Assembly (NCBI RefSeq): GCF_002099195.1
Contig: NZ_NBYX01000004.1
Coordinates: forward strand, 366,631 to 430,630
Length of the DNA: 64,000 nucleotides
Source: Burkholderia puraquae
GTDB taxonomy: Bacteria; Pseudomonadota; Gammaproteobacteria; Burkholderiales; Burkholderiaceae
Direction: 5' to 3'
Shown: positions 18,006 to 28,369 of the stretch, piece after piece
Position numbering within the stretch: the first letter of the stretch is position 1
Layout: each line of letters starts with the position of its first letter
Made by a program: the position numbers and the translations under genes
Notes under the pieces: model-generated
Told to the model about the DNA's origin: nothing
Seen by the model: only the letters and a program-made list of their open reading frames with translations
Databases searched by the model: none

Positions 18006-19244
18006 CTATGCGTCCGCCGCACGCGCTCCCCGCCACGAAGCGGCGACTGAAACGAGCGCCAGCATCACGCCGATCGACGCGAACGGCATGGCCGGATGCA
18101 ACTCGTACAGCATCGCGCCGACCAGTGGCCCGATCACCATGCTGAGCCCCTGGGCCATCGACATCGCGCCCGCGCATGCAGCCTGCTCGTGCGGCGCCAC
18201 CCGTGCGCTTGCCAGCGCCGCCACGGCCGGAAACGCCGCGCCCATCCCGCATGCGGCGACAAGATAGCTCGCACACAGCGCCAGCGGCTGGCCGGCCTCG
18301 GCCATCAGCACCGACGCGAATCCGGCGCCGCCCACGAGCGCGCCCCAGCGTAGCCACTGTGCCGGTGCAACCGACCGGAAACGCCCGACCAGCGCCTGCG
18401 TCACGATCAGCCCGAGGCCCGCGCTGCCGAGCGCATACCCGGTCGCGAGCGGCGCAGCCTGCGCGCTCACGCCCAAGCGGTCGATCACGTAAAACCCAAG
18501 TGCGCTGTTCGCGATCATCACGGCGCTGTAAAGCGCCAGCGCGCTGAACCAGGGCAGCCGCAGGCGCGGCTCGGTCGGCTTCAGGCGAAGCGGTGCCTGC
18601 CACACCGCCCCCTCGCGGCCGTCGCGCCGGCCGCGCAACCCGGCCAGTCCGGCGAGCGGCAACACCGCGAACACGGCCAACGCAAGCGTCATGTCGTATC
18701 CGGCGATCCAGCCCGCCAGCGGCGGCGCGACCACCATCCCGACGGCACCTGCGGCACCGAACCGGGCGATCACCGCCGCGCGTCCCGTCACGGCCGTGCG
18801 GTCCGCGATCCACGCGGTCGCGGCGACCGGCAAGCCCGCGTAGCAACCGCCCATTGCCGCACGCGTGGCGAGCAGCGCGACGAAGCCGATCCAGACGGCC
18901 GGCACCGCCGTGCCGCCATCGCGCAGCGCCCAGCCGACGTACGCCGTCAGCAGCAGCGAACTCGCGATGAAGCCACCGATCACCGCACGCATGGCCGGCA
19001 GCCGGCCGCGCAGATCCGCGACTCGCGCCCAGCGCGGTGCGGCCAGCATCCACACGAGCCCGACGATGCCGATGATCGCGCCGACGTGCAGCGGTTCGAG
19101 GTGCATGCGCCGGGCCATCGGGCCGGCGATCGTGACGAACGCGTAGGTTCCCGCGACCATCGCGAAGTTCGCGAGCAGCAGCGGCAACAAAGACGCGCCG
19201 GCATCGGCCGGCGGGTTCAGGGTGTCAGCGGAAGGAGTCGACAT
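18006..19244 (-). CDS. MFS exporter of the siderophore cluster
   Basis: 412 residues with 12 predicted membrane helices and MFS loop motifs (RWARVADLRGRLPAMR between helices 2 and 3; GRFRSVAPAQWLRWG later). It is the last gene of the minus-strand siderophore unit, 50 nt after a small ORF and close to entA. EntS-type MFS proteins export catechol siderophores, so export of the cluster product is the likely job (inference). Start ATG 19244 has GAAGGAG upstream (GGAAGGAGTCGAC on plus strand reading is complementary; the minus-strand site is weaker). Alternative: a general drug efflux protein recruited into the operon. Confidence 0.85.
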   Translation of the reverse strand: MSTPSADTLNPPADAGASLLPLLLANFAMVAGTYAFVTIAGPMARRMHLEPLHVGAIIGIVGLVWMLAAPRWARVADLRGRLPAMRAVIGGFIASSLLLTAYVGWALRDGGTAVPAVWIGFVALLATRAAMGGCYAGLPVAATAWIADRTAVTGRAAVIARFGAAGAVGMVVAPPLAGWIAGYDMTLALAVFAVLPLAGLAGLRGRRDGREGAVWQAPLRLKPTEPRLRLPWFSALALYSAVMIANSALGFYVIDRLGVSAQAAPLATGYALGSAGLGLIVTQALVGRFRSVAPAQWLRWGALVGGAGFASVLMAEAGQPLALCASYLVAACGMGAAFPAVAALASARVAPHEQAACAGAMSMAQGLSMVIGPLVGAMLYELHPAMPFASIGVMLALVSVAASWRGARAADA

Positions 19245-19294
19245 GATTCGGTCGTATTGAAGAAATGAAGGGGGCCGGCCTGTACCGGCCACGG

Positions 19295-19483
19295 TCAGCC
19301 CGCTCGCGCGAGCAGGCGGTTTCGTGCATGCAGCAACGCATCCGCGGTCGCTTCCCGGCCAATGCACCGATCGGTCACCGGGCAGCCGTAGCGCAGTGCG
19401 CCGCCGAGCGGCCGCTCGTCATGACGCGGCTGCGCGAATGCGACCGCCGCGCCGTGCTCGATAGAAACAGTGAGGTGTTTCAT
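19295..19483 (-). CDS. Small hypothetical ORF inside the siderophore operon
   Basis: A 62-residue frame starting MKHLTVSIEHGAAVAFAQPR, placed between entA (stop 28 nt upstream) and the MFS exporter (start 50 nt downstream) in the same direction. A GTG at 19519 could extend it by 12 residues and overlap entA. The sequence contains two Cys in the middle and a basic C-terminus; I recognise no family, and it is not an MbtH protein. The operon location and lack of other features favour a real small gene or a remnant of one, but it may be non-coding spacer. Confidence 0.4.
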   Translation of the reverse strand: MKHLTVSIEHGAAVAFAQPRHDERPLGGALRYGCPVTDRCIGREATADALLHARNRLLARAG

Positions 19484-19511
19484 GGCCAGGGCTCCGGAAG
19501 CCGCCCGCGCA

Positions 19512-20306
19512 TCACACACCGAGCGTCGCGCCGCCGTCCACGCACAGCGTGTGCAACGTCACGTGACGCGATGCGTCGGACAGCAGGAACAGCACGGCTT
19601 CGGCGATATCGTCGGGGGCCGCGATGCGGCCGAGCGGAATGCCGTTCCGGTAGGTGCCGAGCGCCCCCGCAATGACCGTTGCCGGGCCTTCGGGACCCTG
19701 CCAGAGCTGGCGCTGCATCGGCGTGTCGGTCGATCCCGGCGCGACGATGTTGCAGCGAATGCCGTGCGCGGCCAGTTCGAGGCCGAGGCAACGGGTGAAC
19801 TGATGAGCCGCCGCCTTCGACGCCGCATAGGCCGCCATCTGCGTGCGCGGCACGAGCGCCGCATTCGACCCGACGGTCACGATGGCGCCTGCCCGGCGCG
19901 CGGCCATGAGCGGCGCGACCGCACGCGACAGATGAAACACGCCGTCGGCATTGACCGCGAAGCAATGCGCCCAGTCGTCGTCCGTCAGCGACGACGCGCT
20001 TGAAAGCCGCAGCACGCCGGCGACGTTGGCGAGCATGCCGATCGGACCGACGGATGATTCCACCCGTTCGACGGCCGCCTGCACCGCACGCGCGTCGGCA
20101 ACGTCGACCGCGAACGCGTGCACGCGTCCCGCCGGCGGCGGGCTGTCGGCGATCGTGCGCGCCAGCGCGTCGCCATCCATGTCGAAGGCGGCCACGTCCA
20201 CACCGTGCGCGGCGAGCAAGCGGACGACCGCGGCACCGATTCCGCGCGCCGCACCGGTCACGACGGCGGTACCCGCCGGGAATGTCAGGTTCGTCGTGCT
20301 TCTCAT
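19512..20306 (-). CDS. entA: 2,3-dihydro-2,3-dihydroxybenzoate dehydrogenase
   Basis: 264 residues, classical short-chain dehydrogenase: NAD-binding TGAARGIGAAV, NVAGVL, catalytic Ser in VTVGSNAAL, YAASKAA (Tyr and Lys of the YxxxK motif) and IRCNIVAPGSTDTPM. It aligns by eye with EntA, including length (EntA is 248) and operon position. It oxidises 2,3-dihydro-2,3-dihydroxybenzoate to 2,3-dihydroxybenzoate. The ATG at 20306 overlaps the stop of the NRPS gene by 4 nt (ATGA), so translation is coupled. Confidence 0.93.
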   Translation of the reverse strand: MRSTTNLTFPAGTAVVTGAARGIGAAVVRLLAAHGVDVAAFDMDGDALARTIADSPPPAGRVHAFAVDVADARAVQAAVERVESSVGPIGMLANVAGVLRLSSASSLTDDDWAHCFAVNADGVFHLSRAVAPLMAARRAGAIVTVGSNAALVPRTQMAAYAASKAAAHQFTRCLGLELAAHGIRCNIVAPGSTDTPMQRQLWQGPEGPATVIAGALGTYRNGIPLGRIAAPDDIAEAVLFLLSDASRHVTLHTLCVDGGATLGV

Positions 20307-23300
20307 CGATTCGAATTCCGTGATTGAAGATCCTGGCCCGCCTCTACGGCGAGCCGTTCGGTCAGGACAGCGCCGATCGCCGCCATCGGTTCGGGGTCCG
20401 ACATGCCGTCGTGCGAGCAGTCGAGCGCATGGCAGGTCAGCGTCCCGCGCGGACGATGCGCATGCCAGCTCTCGGGCGTCGGCATGCCCTGCCGCTTGCG
20501 GGTCGCGTTGAAGAGCAGCAGTTCGCCGTCGTAGCGCGGCGTGGATGTCGCGCGAAACAGGCGCATCTGCCGCAGCGTCGCGGCGACGAGCGCATCGAGG
20601 CCTGCGCCGCCGAGCGCCGCGAACGGGCTGTTCGCGCGAAGCAGGCGTTGACGCAGCACGGTGTCGGACAGGTCGGCCGTATCGAAGTCGCCGTTGACGG
20701 TCAGCAGGATCCGCAGCGCGTCGCCACAGGCCGGCATCGGCTGCGCGGTCCATGCCGACGACGGGTAGCTGTCCATCAGCGCGAGTGTGCCGACCGCCGC
20801 GCCATCGCGCACCAGCGCCGCCGCGACGCCATAAGCCAGCGCGCCGCCGAGCGACCAGCCCAGCAGGTGATACGGCCCGTCGGGCTGCAATGCCCGTACG
20901 CGCCGCACATAGGACCGCACGAGCGCGTCGAAATCGGCCGCGTCGCACGTGTCGTCGACCGATAGCTGCAATCCGTCGATCGTCGCATCGGGCAGATAGG
21001 CCGCGAGCCGCAGGTAGCTCCACGCGAGGCCGTCGGCCGGATGGATGCAGATGAGCCGCGGCGCGGCGCCCGGCGCCGACTGGATCGCCAGGTGCGGCGC
21101 AAACCCGTTGCGCTCGGTGCGCGGCCGGTACGCCAGCGGCGTACGCAATGCAGCCGTCAGCATCGCGATCGTCGGATACCGGAACAGCATCGAGACGGGC
21201 ACGTCGCGCCCGAGTTCCGCCGCCAGCCTTGCGCTCGCCTGCATCGCCTGCAGCGACTTGCCGCCGATGTCGAAGAAATTGGCGTCCGGGGTCAGCGCGG
21301 CATCGCCGAGCACGTTCCGCCATACGGCCATTACCTGGCGCTCGAGCACGCCGGCGCGCGGATCGTCGGCCCCCTCGTCGCACCGCGCATCGATCCGCTG
21401 CAGCGCGCTGCGATCGATCTTGCCGTTCGCATTGCGCGGCAGCCGTTCGAGCACGTGCCAGCGGTCCGGAATCGCCGCTGCCGGCAGCCGCAGCGCCAGT
21501 TGCGTGCGCAACGCGGCAGGCTCGGCCGGCCCGGCGACGAATGCCGCGAGCGTCACCGTGCCTGCGCCGCTGCCGGATGCGACGACCGCCGCCTCGCGCA
21601 CGTCCGGTTCGCGCAGCAGTGCGTCCTCGATCCCGCGCGGATCGATACGCACGCCGCTGATCTTCACTTCGTGATCGATCCGGCCGTCGAAATACAGCCG
21701 GCCGTCGCGCAGCGTCGCGAGATCGCCGGTGCGGTACGCACGCTGCCCGCCGCGCGGCAACGTGACGAAGCGTTTCGCCGTCAGCGCTGGATTGCCGGCA
21801 TACGCGAGCGCCAGCCCGTCGCCGCACAACACCAGTTCTCCGGTGCGCCCCGCGGCGACCGGGTACGCGCGCTCGTCGACGATGCACGCATCGACGCCCG
21901 CACGCGGCGTGCCGATCGGCACCGGTTCGCCTTCCTGCCAGACCGCCTGCGGGCCGCCGATGCGCGCTGCGGTCGCGATGATCGTCGCCTCGGTCGGTCC
22001 GTAGGTATTGAGCAGCACCGCATCCGGCAGGTGTGCGCGCCAGCGCCGGATCCGCTCCGGCAACGCGGCCTCGCCGCCGATGATCGTCAGGCGCACGCGG
22101 TCGAGCCGTCGTGCATGGCGTGCGTCGAGCGCATGCGCGAGCACGTGCCAGTAGGCGGTCGGCAGATCGAGCACGGTAATGCCGCGCCGCTCGACCTCGG
22201 CGGTAAACGTATCGACCGAATCGAGCATCGCATCGTCCCGCAGCACGAGCGTCGCGCCATGGCACAGCGTGGCGAAGATCTCCTCGAAGCTCGCGTCGAA
22301 ATGCAGCGGCGCGAACTGCAGTACGCGATCGCCCGGCCCGATGCAATACAGGTCGCGCGTGCTCGCGACGAACTGGCCGAGCGCGCCGCGTCCGGTCAGC
22401 ACGCCGTTCGGGAGGCCGGTCGACCCCGACGTATACAGCAGATACGCGGGCAGCGCGTCCGGCACCGGTTCGGCGCCGGCCGGCGCGGGTTGCGTCGTCG
22501 GCACGCGCGCCGCATCGAGATCGAGCACCGGGCATGCGCCCGCGCATGCCCGGTGCGAGCCGCGCGTGATGACGATCGCGGGCGCTGCGTCCGCGCACAT
22601 CGCGGCCGTGCGTTGCGGCGGCCCGTCCGGGTCGAGCGGCACGATGACGGCGCCGAGCTTCAGTACGGCCAGCATCGCCGCGATCACGTCCGGCGCGCGC
22701 GGCGCCGCGAGCGCGACGCGCGTCTGCCGTGTCACGCCATGCCGTGCAAGCTCGTCCGCCAGCGCCGCGGTGTCTGCGAGCAACGTGCGATAGTCGACGC
22801 GACGCTCGCCGGCTTCGATCGCCGTGTTCGCAGGTGCGTCGCGCCCCGCGCGTTCGATCAGCGCGATCACGTCGTCGTGCGGCCCGGGCAGCGGCGCGCC
22901 GCGCATGATCGATGGTGGCGGCAGGTCGTCGATCAGGCTCGCGACCGGCTCGTCGGCCGCACAGGCGGCGAACGTGTCGAGCCACTCCACGAAGCTTTGC
23001 GCGTACGCCGCGAGCGTGTCGGCGTCGTACGCGTTCGGATTGGCCTCGAGCGTCAGATGCCACGCGCCGCCACGCACGGCGAGCGTCACGTTCAGGTCCT
23101 TCACCGGCCCGCCGCTCACCGCGTGCGTATCGCTCGCCAGCCCGCGAAACGCGACCTGCCGCTCGAACGGCATCACGTTGACGGCCTGGTTGAACAGGAA
23201 CACGTTGCGCTCGAGCAGGCCCAGATCGCCGCGAATCCAGCCGTACCGGTAGTAGAGATGCGGCCGGATCGCGCGCAGCTGCTCCGAGCAGGCGCACGCG

Positions 23301-24220
23301 AGATCGCGCGGCGAATGGCCCGTGTCGACATGCACGCGAAACGGCACGATGTTCATCGCCATGCAGGGGACACCGAGGGCCGCCGTGCCGAGCCGGTTCA
23401 TTACCGGCAACCCAAGCGTCAGGTCGCGCTGCCCGCCCTGTCTTGCCAGCCAGATCCCGGTCGCGCACAACAGCCACGCGTTCCAGTCGACACCCGCGTG
23501 CGCCGCGGCGTCCCTGAGCCGGGCCAACCGGGCGCCGTCGACCACGCGCGTGACCCGCGCCGCATCAGAGGCCACGTCCTGCTTCGGCGCGAGTACGAGC
23601 GGCGCGGGCATGTCGCGCAGGTATGCGCTCCAGAATGCACGATCGGCTTCGAAGCCGCCGTTCACGCGATAACGCGCCTCGGCTTCGACGACGCGATCCA
23701 CGCGCCAATCGGGCAGCTCCGGCACGGGAGCATTGCCGACCCGCGCGTTGTAGCGCGCCGCGACGGCTTGCTGCAGCAGCCCGTAGCCAAAGCCGTCCAG
23801 CGCGATGTGATGAACCTGCAGATACCACCAGTGCCGCGTCGGCGAGAGCCGCAACAGCATCGTGCGATACAGTGGATCGGACGTGACATCGCAGCACACC
23901 GACAGCGCTGCCATCATCCAGTCCCGTGCCGCCTGCTCGGGATCCGCTTGCGTCGACAGGTCCACGAGCGACAACCGCGTGGCCGGTGCGCGGCGACATT
24001 GCCAGAGCGTATCGTCGGCCCATGCAAAACGCATGTGCAGCGCATCGGCATGATCGAGCACCGCCTCGACGCTCCCGGTGAGCGCGTCAACGTCGAGTGC
24101 GCCGTCAAGTTCGATGATTTCGGCCGTCAGGTAGCCCGGATCGTCGGGATCGACCTGCTGCGCGACCCAGATCCCGTATTGCGCGGATGTCGCGCGTATC
24201 GGTTGTTCTTCGAGTTGCAT
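20303..24220 (-). CDS. Single-module siderophore NRPS (C-A-T-TE)
   Basis: 1305 residues, EntF-like layout. Condensation domain about 1-430 with active site HHIALDG (about 137-143). Adenylation domain about 445-950 with YTSGSTGLPNG (about 595), NTYGPTEATI, YRTGDLATL and NANGKIDR. Thiolation domain with phosphopantetheine Ser in FFDIGGKSLQ (about 988). Thioesterase with nucleophile in GWSLGG (about 1121) and a His in CSHDGM. Aligned to GrsA and EntF by hand, the specificity pocket reads D-A-E-D-I-G-T-I-I plus Lys, unlike the EntF serine code (DVWHFSLVD) and with two acidic residues that suit a basic side chain, probably lysine. Likely product: bis-(2,3-dihydroxybenzoyl)-lysine (azotochelin) or its putrescine amide cepaciachelin. 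No reductase domain, so release is by hydrolysis or aminolysis. Confidence 0.9.
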   Translation of the reverse strand: MQLEEQPIRATSAQYGIWVAQQVDPDDPGYLTAEIIELDGALDVDALTGSVEAVLDHADALHMRFAWADDTLWQCRRAPATRLSLVDLSTQADPEQAARDWMMAALSVCCDVTSDPLYRTMLLRLSPTRHWWYLQVHHIALDGFGYGLLQQAVAARYNARVGNAPVPELPDWRVDRVVEAEARYRVNGGFEADRAFWSAYLRDMPAPLVLAPKQDVASDAARVTRVVDGARLARLRDAAAHAGVDWNAWLLCATGIWLARQGGQRDLTLGLPVMNRLGTAALGVPCMAMNIVPFRVHVDTGHSPRDLACACSEQLRAIRPHLYYRYGWIRGDLGLLERNVFLFNQAVNVMPFERQVAFRGLASDTHAVSGGPVKDLNVTLAVRGGAWHLTLEANPNAYDADTLAAYAQSFVEWLDTFAACAADEPVASLIDDLPPPSIMRGAPLPGPHDDVIALIERAGRDAPANTAIEAGERRVDYRTLLADTAALADELARHGVTRQTRVALAAPRAPDVIAAMLAVLKLGAVIVPLDPDGPPQRTAAMCADAAPAIVITRGSHRACAGACPVLDLDAARVPTTQPAPAGAEPVPDALPAYLLYTSGSTGLPNGVLTGRGALGQFVASTRDLYCIGPGDRVLQFAPLHFDASFEEIFATLCHGATLVLRDDAMLDSVDTFTAEVERRGITVLDLPTAYWHVLAHALDARHARRLDRVRLTIIGGEAALPERIRRWRAHLPDAVLLNTYGPTEATIIATAARIGGPQAVWQEGEPVPIGTPRAGVDACIVDERAYPVAAGRTGELVLCGDGLALAYAGNPALTAKRFVTLPRGGQRAYRTGDLATLRDGRLYFDGRIDHEVKISGVRIDPRGIEDALLREPDVREAAVVASGSGAGTVTLAAFVAGPAEPAALRTQLALRLPAAAIPDRWHVLERLPRNANGKIDRSALQRIDARCDEGADDPRAGVLERQVMAVWRNVLGDAALTPDANFFDIGGKSLQAMQASARLAAELGRDVPVSMLFRYPTIAMLTAALRTPLAYRPRTERNGFAPHLAIQSAPGAAPRLICIHPADGLAWSYLRLAAYLPDATIDGLQLSVDDTCDAADFDALVRSYVRRVRALQPDGPYHLLGWSLGGALAYGVAAALVRDGAAVGTLALMDSYPSSAWTAQPMPACGDALRILLTVNGDFDTADLSDTVLRQRLLRANSPFAALGGAGLDALVAATLRQMRLFRATSTPRYDGELLLFNATRKRQGMPTPESWHAHRPRGTLTCHALDCSHDGMSDPEPMAAIGAVLTERLAVEAGQDLQSRNSNR

Positions 24221-24264
24221 GAATAGAGATATCGCGAATAAGCGTTGAACCGGAATTCAGGCCG

Positions 24265-24588
24265 TCAGGCGGCCTGCTGCCACGCAATCACGAGCTCGCG
24301 ATTGCGCGACATCAGCACCAGGTGCTCGTCCATCACGTACTGGATCTGCACGAGTTTGTCGGCCGAATCGGCTTCGCAGCGCAGCCACAGCCGATCGTCG
24401 ACCCGCTGCATCCGGCAGGTTCCGTACGGGAAGTCGACGGTCGCGCGGTGCTCGTCGAATACGACAGGCACCTTGATCGCGTAGTGCTTGCACAGCTTGA
24501 ACAGCACTCGATCGGCATGCGCCAGCGTGACTTCCGCCGTGCTGGCAAACGGCGCCGGATGGATGCCGGGCGCGTCATGCACCGTCAC
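24265..24588 (-). CDS. DUF2218 protein of the siderophore operon
   Basis: 107 residues starting at GTG 24588, which overlaps the entB stop by 4 nt (GTGA). Family features: STAEVTLAHADRVLFKLCKH, a fixed FPYGTCRM stretch and RCEADSADKLVQIQYVMDEH. DUF2218 proteins are small, soluble and often encoded in siderophore gene clusters; their biochemical role is unknown to me. The longer frame upstream is an out-of-frame reading of entB. It sits between entB and the NRPS gene, 44 nt before the latter, so it is translated with the biosynthetic enzymes. Confidence 0.85.
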   Translation of the reverse strand: MTVHDAPGIHPAPFASTAEVTLAHADRVLFKLCKHYAIKVPVVFDEHRATVDFPYGTCRMQRVDDRLWLRCEADSADKLVQIQYVMDEHLVLMSRNRELVIAWQQAA

Positions 24589-25460
24589 GCCGGCACCTGT
24601 GCGGTGCGTTGCAGCAGGCGCGCCCATGCTTCGAGCGTCGGCTGTTCGGCGAGTTGGACGAACGTAACGTCGTGGCCATCGGCCCGCCACTGCTCGACGA
24701 ACGTCATCATGCGGATCGAATCGACGCCGCAATCGACGAGGTTGGCGTCCGCGCGCAACGTCGCGGCCGGAACGCGCAGGCTTCCGGCGACCAGCCGTGC
24801 GACGTCGTCGAGCGTCGGCATCGCGAGATCGTCATGGGCCGCGCCGACGAGCATGTCGACCGACACGACGCTGCCGCAGCGCCCCGCGACGTAATCGAGC
24901 GCCATCCGATGCTCACGTTCGGAGAAATCCGCGAGCGCATCGCCGACGAAAAACGGCTTGATGTCGCGCATGAACGCATCGCATGCGGTCATCAGGCAGC
25001 CGATGTGCGCGTAGATCCCGCAGATCGCGAGCTGGTCGCGCCCCGGTGCACTCAGCCGGGTCTCGAGATCCGAGCGCCGGAAGGCGCTGTAGCGCCACTT
25101 GTCGAGCACCGTGTCGCCGGGCGTCGGCGCGACGATCTCGCTGATCGCCGCGCGCGCCGGCTGCGCGGTCAGGCCCGGGCCCCACATGTCGGTCAGGAGC
25201 GCACGATCCGCTGGCGCCTGGGTCGCCGGCTGCGCGGTGTAGTAAACCGGCATCCCCGTCGCATGCGCGAAATCGATCAGGCGCCGCACACCGGCAAGCA
25301 ACGACGGTACCGGCGATGCGCCGCGATCGTAGAAATCGAGAAAATAGTCCTGCATGTCATGCACGAGCAGCGCCGCGCGTCGCGGATCGAACTGCCAGGT
25401 CACGCGGTTGGCCGGCAGGTCTGCCGGCATCGGATAGGAAGCGATTTTCGGAATGGCCAT
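24585..25460 (-). CDS. entB: Bifunctional isochorismatase / aryl carrier protein
   Basis: 291 residues. N-terminal isochorismatase domain (about 1-205) with Asp35 in [10 protein letters not shown], Lys121 in LDKWRYSAF and [15 protein letters not shown]; it hydrolyses isochorismate to 2,3-dihydro-2,3-dihydroxybenzoate and pyruvate. C-terminal aryl carrier domain with phosphopantetheine Ser248 in [12 protein letters not shown]. Start ATG 25460 gives [16 protein letters not shown], matching the start of E. coli EntB. It needs a phosphopantetheinyl transferase, and none is present in the window. It lies 62 nt after entE and overlaps the DUF2218 gene by 4 nt. Confidence 0.95.
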   Translation of the reverse strand: MAIPKIASYPMPADLPANRVTWQFDPRRAALLVHDMQDYFLDFYDRGASPVPSLLAGVRRLIDFAHATGMPVYYTAQPATQAPADRALLTDMWGPGLTAQPARAAISEIVAPTPGDTVLDKWRYSAFRRSDLETRLSAPGRDQLAICGIYAHIGCLMTACDAFMRDIKPFFVGDALADFSEREHRMALDYVAGRCGSVVSVDMLVGAAHDDLAMPTLDDVARLVAGSLRVPAATLRADANLVDCGVDSIRMMTFVEQWRADGHDVTFVQLAEQPTLEAWARLLQRTAQVPA

Positions 25461-25522
25461 GTTGGAATGTGTGGTGAGCGTCGTGAAAATGAACGTTTTC
25501 GGCATTACCTGAGCGCCGGACA

Positions 25523-27139
25523 TCAGGCTGGCGCGTCGGCCAGGCAATCAGCGATGCGCTGCCGCAACGCCCGCTTGTCGATCTTGCCCACCGGGGTCTT
25601 CGGGAACGCGTCGACGAACTCGATCCGGTCCGGCACCTTGTAGGTCGCAACGCCCTGCTCGCGCACGAACCGCACGAGATCCGCCGCGCTCGGCGCCGCG
25701 GATCCGCGAATCACGTACGCGCAGCTGCGCTCGCCGAGATACCGGTCCGGCATCGGCACGAGTGCCGCGTCGGCAACGCCGGGATGCGCCAGCAGCAGAT
25801 GCTCGATCTCCTCCGCGGGAATCTTCTCGCCGCCCCGATTGATCTGGTCCTTCGCCCGCCCCTCGACGACGAGATAGCCGCCGTCGGTGATCCGCACGCG
25901 ATCGCCGGTGCGGTAGAAGCCGTCCGCCGTGAACGCGCGTGCGTTGTGTACCGGCGCGTCGTAGTAGCCGCGGATCGTGTACGGGCCGCGCGTCAGCAGG
26001 TGGCCGACCTCGCCCGGCCCGACCTGGCGATCGTCGTCGTCGACCACGAGAATCTCGTCGTCCGGCGAGATCGGCCGCCCCTGCGTGGCGATCACGACGT
26101 CGCGCGGATCGCCCAACCGCGTGTAGTTGACGAGCCCCTCCGCCATCCCGAATACCTGCTGGAGCTGCGCGCCGAAGCCATCCGCCGCGCGCGCGGCCAG
26201 TGCCGGATCGAACCGCGCCCCGCCGACCTGCACGAGTTCGAGACTCGCGGGCGCGCCGCCGCGTCGCGCCGCTGCGTTCAGCCAGACGAGCACGAGCGGC
26301 GGCACGAGCGCGACCACGCTTACACGTTCACGCTCGACCAGCTCGAACGCAACGTCGGGGCTGGCGCTATCGCTCAGCACGACCGTGCCGCCCGCGTCGA
26401 ATACACCGAGCGAGCCCGGCGAGCTGAGCGCGTAGTTGTGCGCAGCCGGCAGCGCAGCGAGATAGACAGTGCGTTCGCTCAGCCCACAGATGCGCGCACT
26501 CTCCCGCACGCTGTACAGATAATCGTCGTGCGTGCGCGGAATCAGCTTCGGCGTGCCCGTGCTGCCGCCCGACAACTGCAGGAACGCCACCTCATGCGCG
26601 GCCGGCCCGGGCGGCAATGCGATGTCCGGTGCATCGGGCAGATCGAGCCCTGCGTTGCCCGGCGTCGTGAACAGCACGTGCTTCAGCGTCGGCGCGCCGG
26701 CCTGTACGTCGCGCGCGAGCGACCGGTAGTCGAAACCGTCGTGCGATTGCGCCGCGATGTAGGCCACCGCACCCACGTGCCGGCAAAAGAAGTCGATCTC
26801 GCGACGCCGGTGCGCGGGCAATGCAAAAACCGGCAGCGCGCCGATGCGGAACAGCGCGAACGTCGTCGCAAAGAAGGCCGCGCAGTTCGGCAGTTGCAGC
26901 ACCACGCGATCGCCTGGCACGATGCCCGCCGCGCTCAGCGCGCGCGCAATGCGTTGCGCCTCGGCCGCGAGCGTCCGGTACGACCAGCGCAGATCGCCCT
27001 GCACGAGCGCCGTCCGTTCGCCGAATTGCGCAACGCGCGCATCGAACCAGCGGGCGAACGATTCGCCGCGCCAATAGCCCTTTCTGCGGTACGTGTCGGC
27101 CAACGCGGCCGGCCACGACGTGCCGTGCGCGATCGTCAT
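25523..27139 (-). CDS. entE: 2,3-dihydroxybenzoate-AMP ligase
   Basis: 538 residues (EntE is 536). Adenylate-forming motifs: [76 protein letters not shown] and the late catalytic lysine in [12 protein letters not shown]. It activates 2,3-dihydroxybenzoate with ATP and loads it on the aryl carrier domain of EntB. ATG 27139 overlaps the entC stop by 4 nt. The aryl-acid pocket resembles EntE/DhbE rather than salicylate ligases, but I have not checked every residue. Confidence 0.95.
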   Translation of the reverse strand: MTIAHGTSWPAALADTYRRKGYWRGESFARWFDARVAQFGERTALVQGDLRWSYRTLAAEAQRIARALSAAGIVPGDRVVLQLPNCAAFFATTFALFRIGALPVFALPAHRRREIDFFCRHVGAVAYIAAQSHDGFDYRSLARDVQAGAPTLKHVLFTTPGNAGLDLPDAPDIALPPGPAAHEVAFLQLSGGSTGTPKLIPRTHDDYLYSVRESARICGLSERTVYLAALPAAHNYALSSPGSLGVFDAGGTVVLSDSASPDVAFELVERERVSVVALVPPLVLVWLNAAARRGGAPASLELVQVGGARFDPALAARAADGFGAQLQQVFGMAEGLVNYTRLGDPRDVVIATQGRPISPDDEILVVDDDDRQVGPGEVGHLLTRGPYTIRGYYDAPVHNARAFTADGFYRTGDRVRITDGGYLVVEGRAKDQINRGGEKIPAEEIEHLLLAHPGVADAALVPMPDRYLGERSCAYVIRGSAAPSAADLVRFVREQGVATYKVPDRIEFVDAFPKTPVGKIDKRALRQRIADCLADAPA

Positions 27140-28320
27140 GCCGCCTCCCGGGCGCCGCCCTGTGCCGCGTCGCGGCCAATCCCCAGCGCATCCAGCATCG
27201 TCCTGAACTTGGCCGCCGTTTCGGCCCGCTCGCCGTCGGGCGTCGACTCGGCGACGACGCCTGCCCCCGCATAGAGCCGCAGCGTGCGATCGAACGCTTG
27301 CGCGCAGCGGATCGTCACGATCCATTCGCCATCGCCGTGCGTATCGACCCAGCCGAGCATCCCCGCGTAGAACCCGCGGTCGAACGGCTCGGCCGCGCGA
27401 ATACATGCACGGGCCGCGTCACGCGGCGCACCGCAGACCGCGGGAGTCGGATGCAGCGCAAGCGCGAGCGTCAACGCGTCGGCCTGCGTTTCGCCGCGCA
27501 CTTCGGTGGACAGGTGCCACATCGTTTCGGTATGCATCAGCGACGGGCGCACCGGCACGTCGAGATGCGAGCAGAACGGCGCGAGGCTGTCTCGCACCGC
27601 CTCGACGACGACCCGATGCTCGTCGAGATCCTTGGCCGAATCCAGCAGCGCCTCCGCGCGACGGCGATCCTCGACCGGGTCGAGGCTGCGCGGCGCGGAG
27701 CCGGCCAGCGGATTCGCGCGCACGACGCCGCCGAAGCGGTTCACGAGCAGTTCCGGGCTCGCACCGAGCAGCGTGCCCCCCGCACCGAGATCCACGGAAA
27801 ACGTATAGCCGTGCGGGTTGCGTGCCGCGAGACGCGCGACGAGCGGTGCGACGTCGACCGGCTGCTCGCCGTCCACTTCGAGCGTGCGCGCCAGCACGAC
27901 CTTGTCGAGTTCGCCCGCGCGGATGCGCGCAACCGCATGCGCCACCGCGTCGCCATAGGCGTCGGCCGCTGGCACCTCGCGCGTGGCATAGCGCATTCCG
28001 GCCGGATCCGGCACCCGCGGCACGCCGGACGGCGCCGCACGCAGCATCGTGTGCGCCACCCGTAGCGCGGTCGGCGTATCTGCGTCGAACGGCACGGCGC
28101 CGACCACCGCTGCGCCGGCATACCCATTCGCCTGCGCACGACGCAGCGCCTCTGCCACACGCGTGACCAGCGGCGTATCCGCATGTGGAATCGCTTCCGC
28201 CGGATCGGCCGCAAGCAGCGCATGGGCCGGAGTCACCAGGAACAGCGCCGCGTCGGCACGATAGAGATCCCATATGCTATGGGGTACTAAAAGACTAGAA
28301 GGATGGGATATCGCATTCAT
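27136..28320 (-). CDS. entC: Isochorismate synthase
   Basis: 394 residues of the chorismate-binding family. Typical segments are [67 protein letters not shown] and [10 protein letters not shown]. It converts chorismate to isochorismate, the entry step to 2,3-dihydroxybenzoate. ATG 28320 has GGAG nine bases upstream; an in-frame ATG at 28329 is too close to that site. It lies 49 nt after the receptor gene and overlaps entE by 4 nt. The lysine in DKVVLAR fits EntC-type isochorismate synthases rather than the salicylate synthases. Confidence 0.94.
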   Translation of the reverse strand: MNAISHPSSLLVPHSIWDLYRADAALFLVTPAHALLAADPAEAIPHADTPLVTRVAEALRRAQANGYAGAAVVGAVPFDADTPTALRVAHTMLRAAPSGVPRVPDPAGMRYATREVPAADAYGDAVAHAVARIRAGELDKVVLARTLEVDGEQPVDVAPLVARLAARNPHGYTFSVDLGAGGTLLGASPELLVNRFGGVVRANPLAGSAPRSLDPVEDRRRAEALLDSAKDLDEHRVVVEAVRDSLAPFCSHLDVPVRPSLMHTETMWHLSTEVRGETQADALTLALALHPTPAVCGAPRDAARACIRAAEPFDRGFYAGMLGWVDTHGDGEWIVTIRCAQAFDRTLRLYAGAGVVAESTPDGERAETAAKFRTMLDALGIGRDAAQGGAREAA

Positions 28321-28369
28321 CTCATTCATCTCCAGATTGAAGGGCCGGCGCGTCGCACCGGCCGTGCCG

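Noticed and set aside
19245..19300. MbtH-like protein in the siderophore cluster
   Set aside because: The small ORF lacks the NPFDD and SLWP motifs of MbtH proteins; many Burkholderia A domains do not need one.
19512..23477. 1321-codon frame containing entA at its end
   Set aside because: Only the last 264 codons are real (entA); the rest is a shifted reading of the NRPS gene.
20303..24226. Large plus-strand frame of over 1000 codons opposite the NRPS
   Set aside because: Antisense to a well-defined C-A-T-TE protein with all catalytic motifs; the frame is Arg/Asp-rich and featureless.
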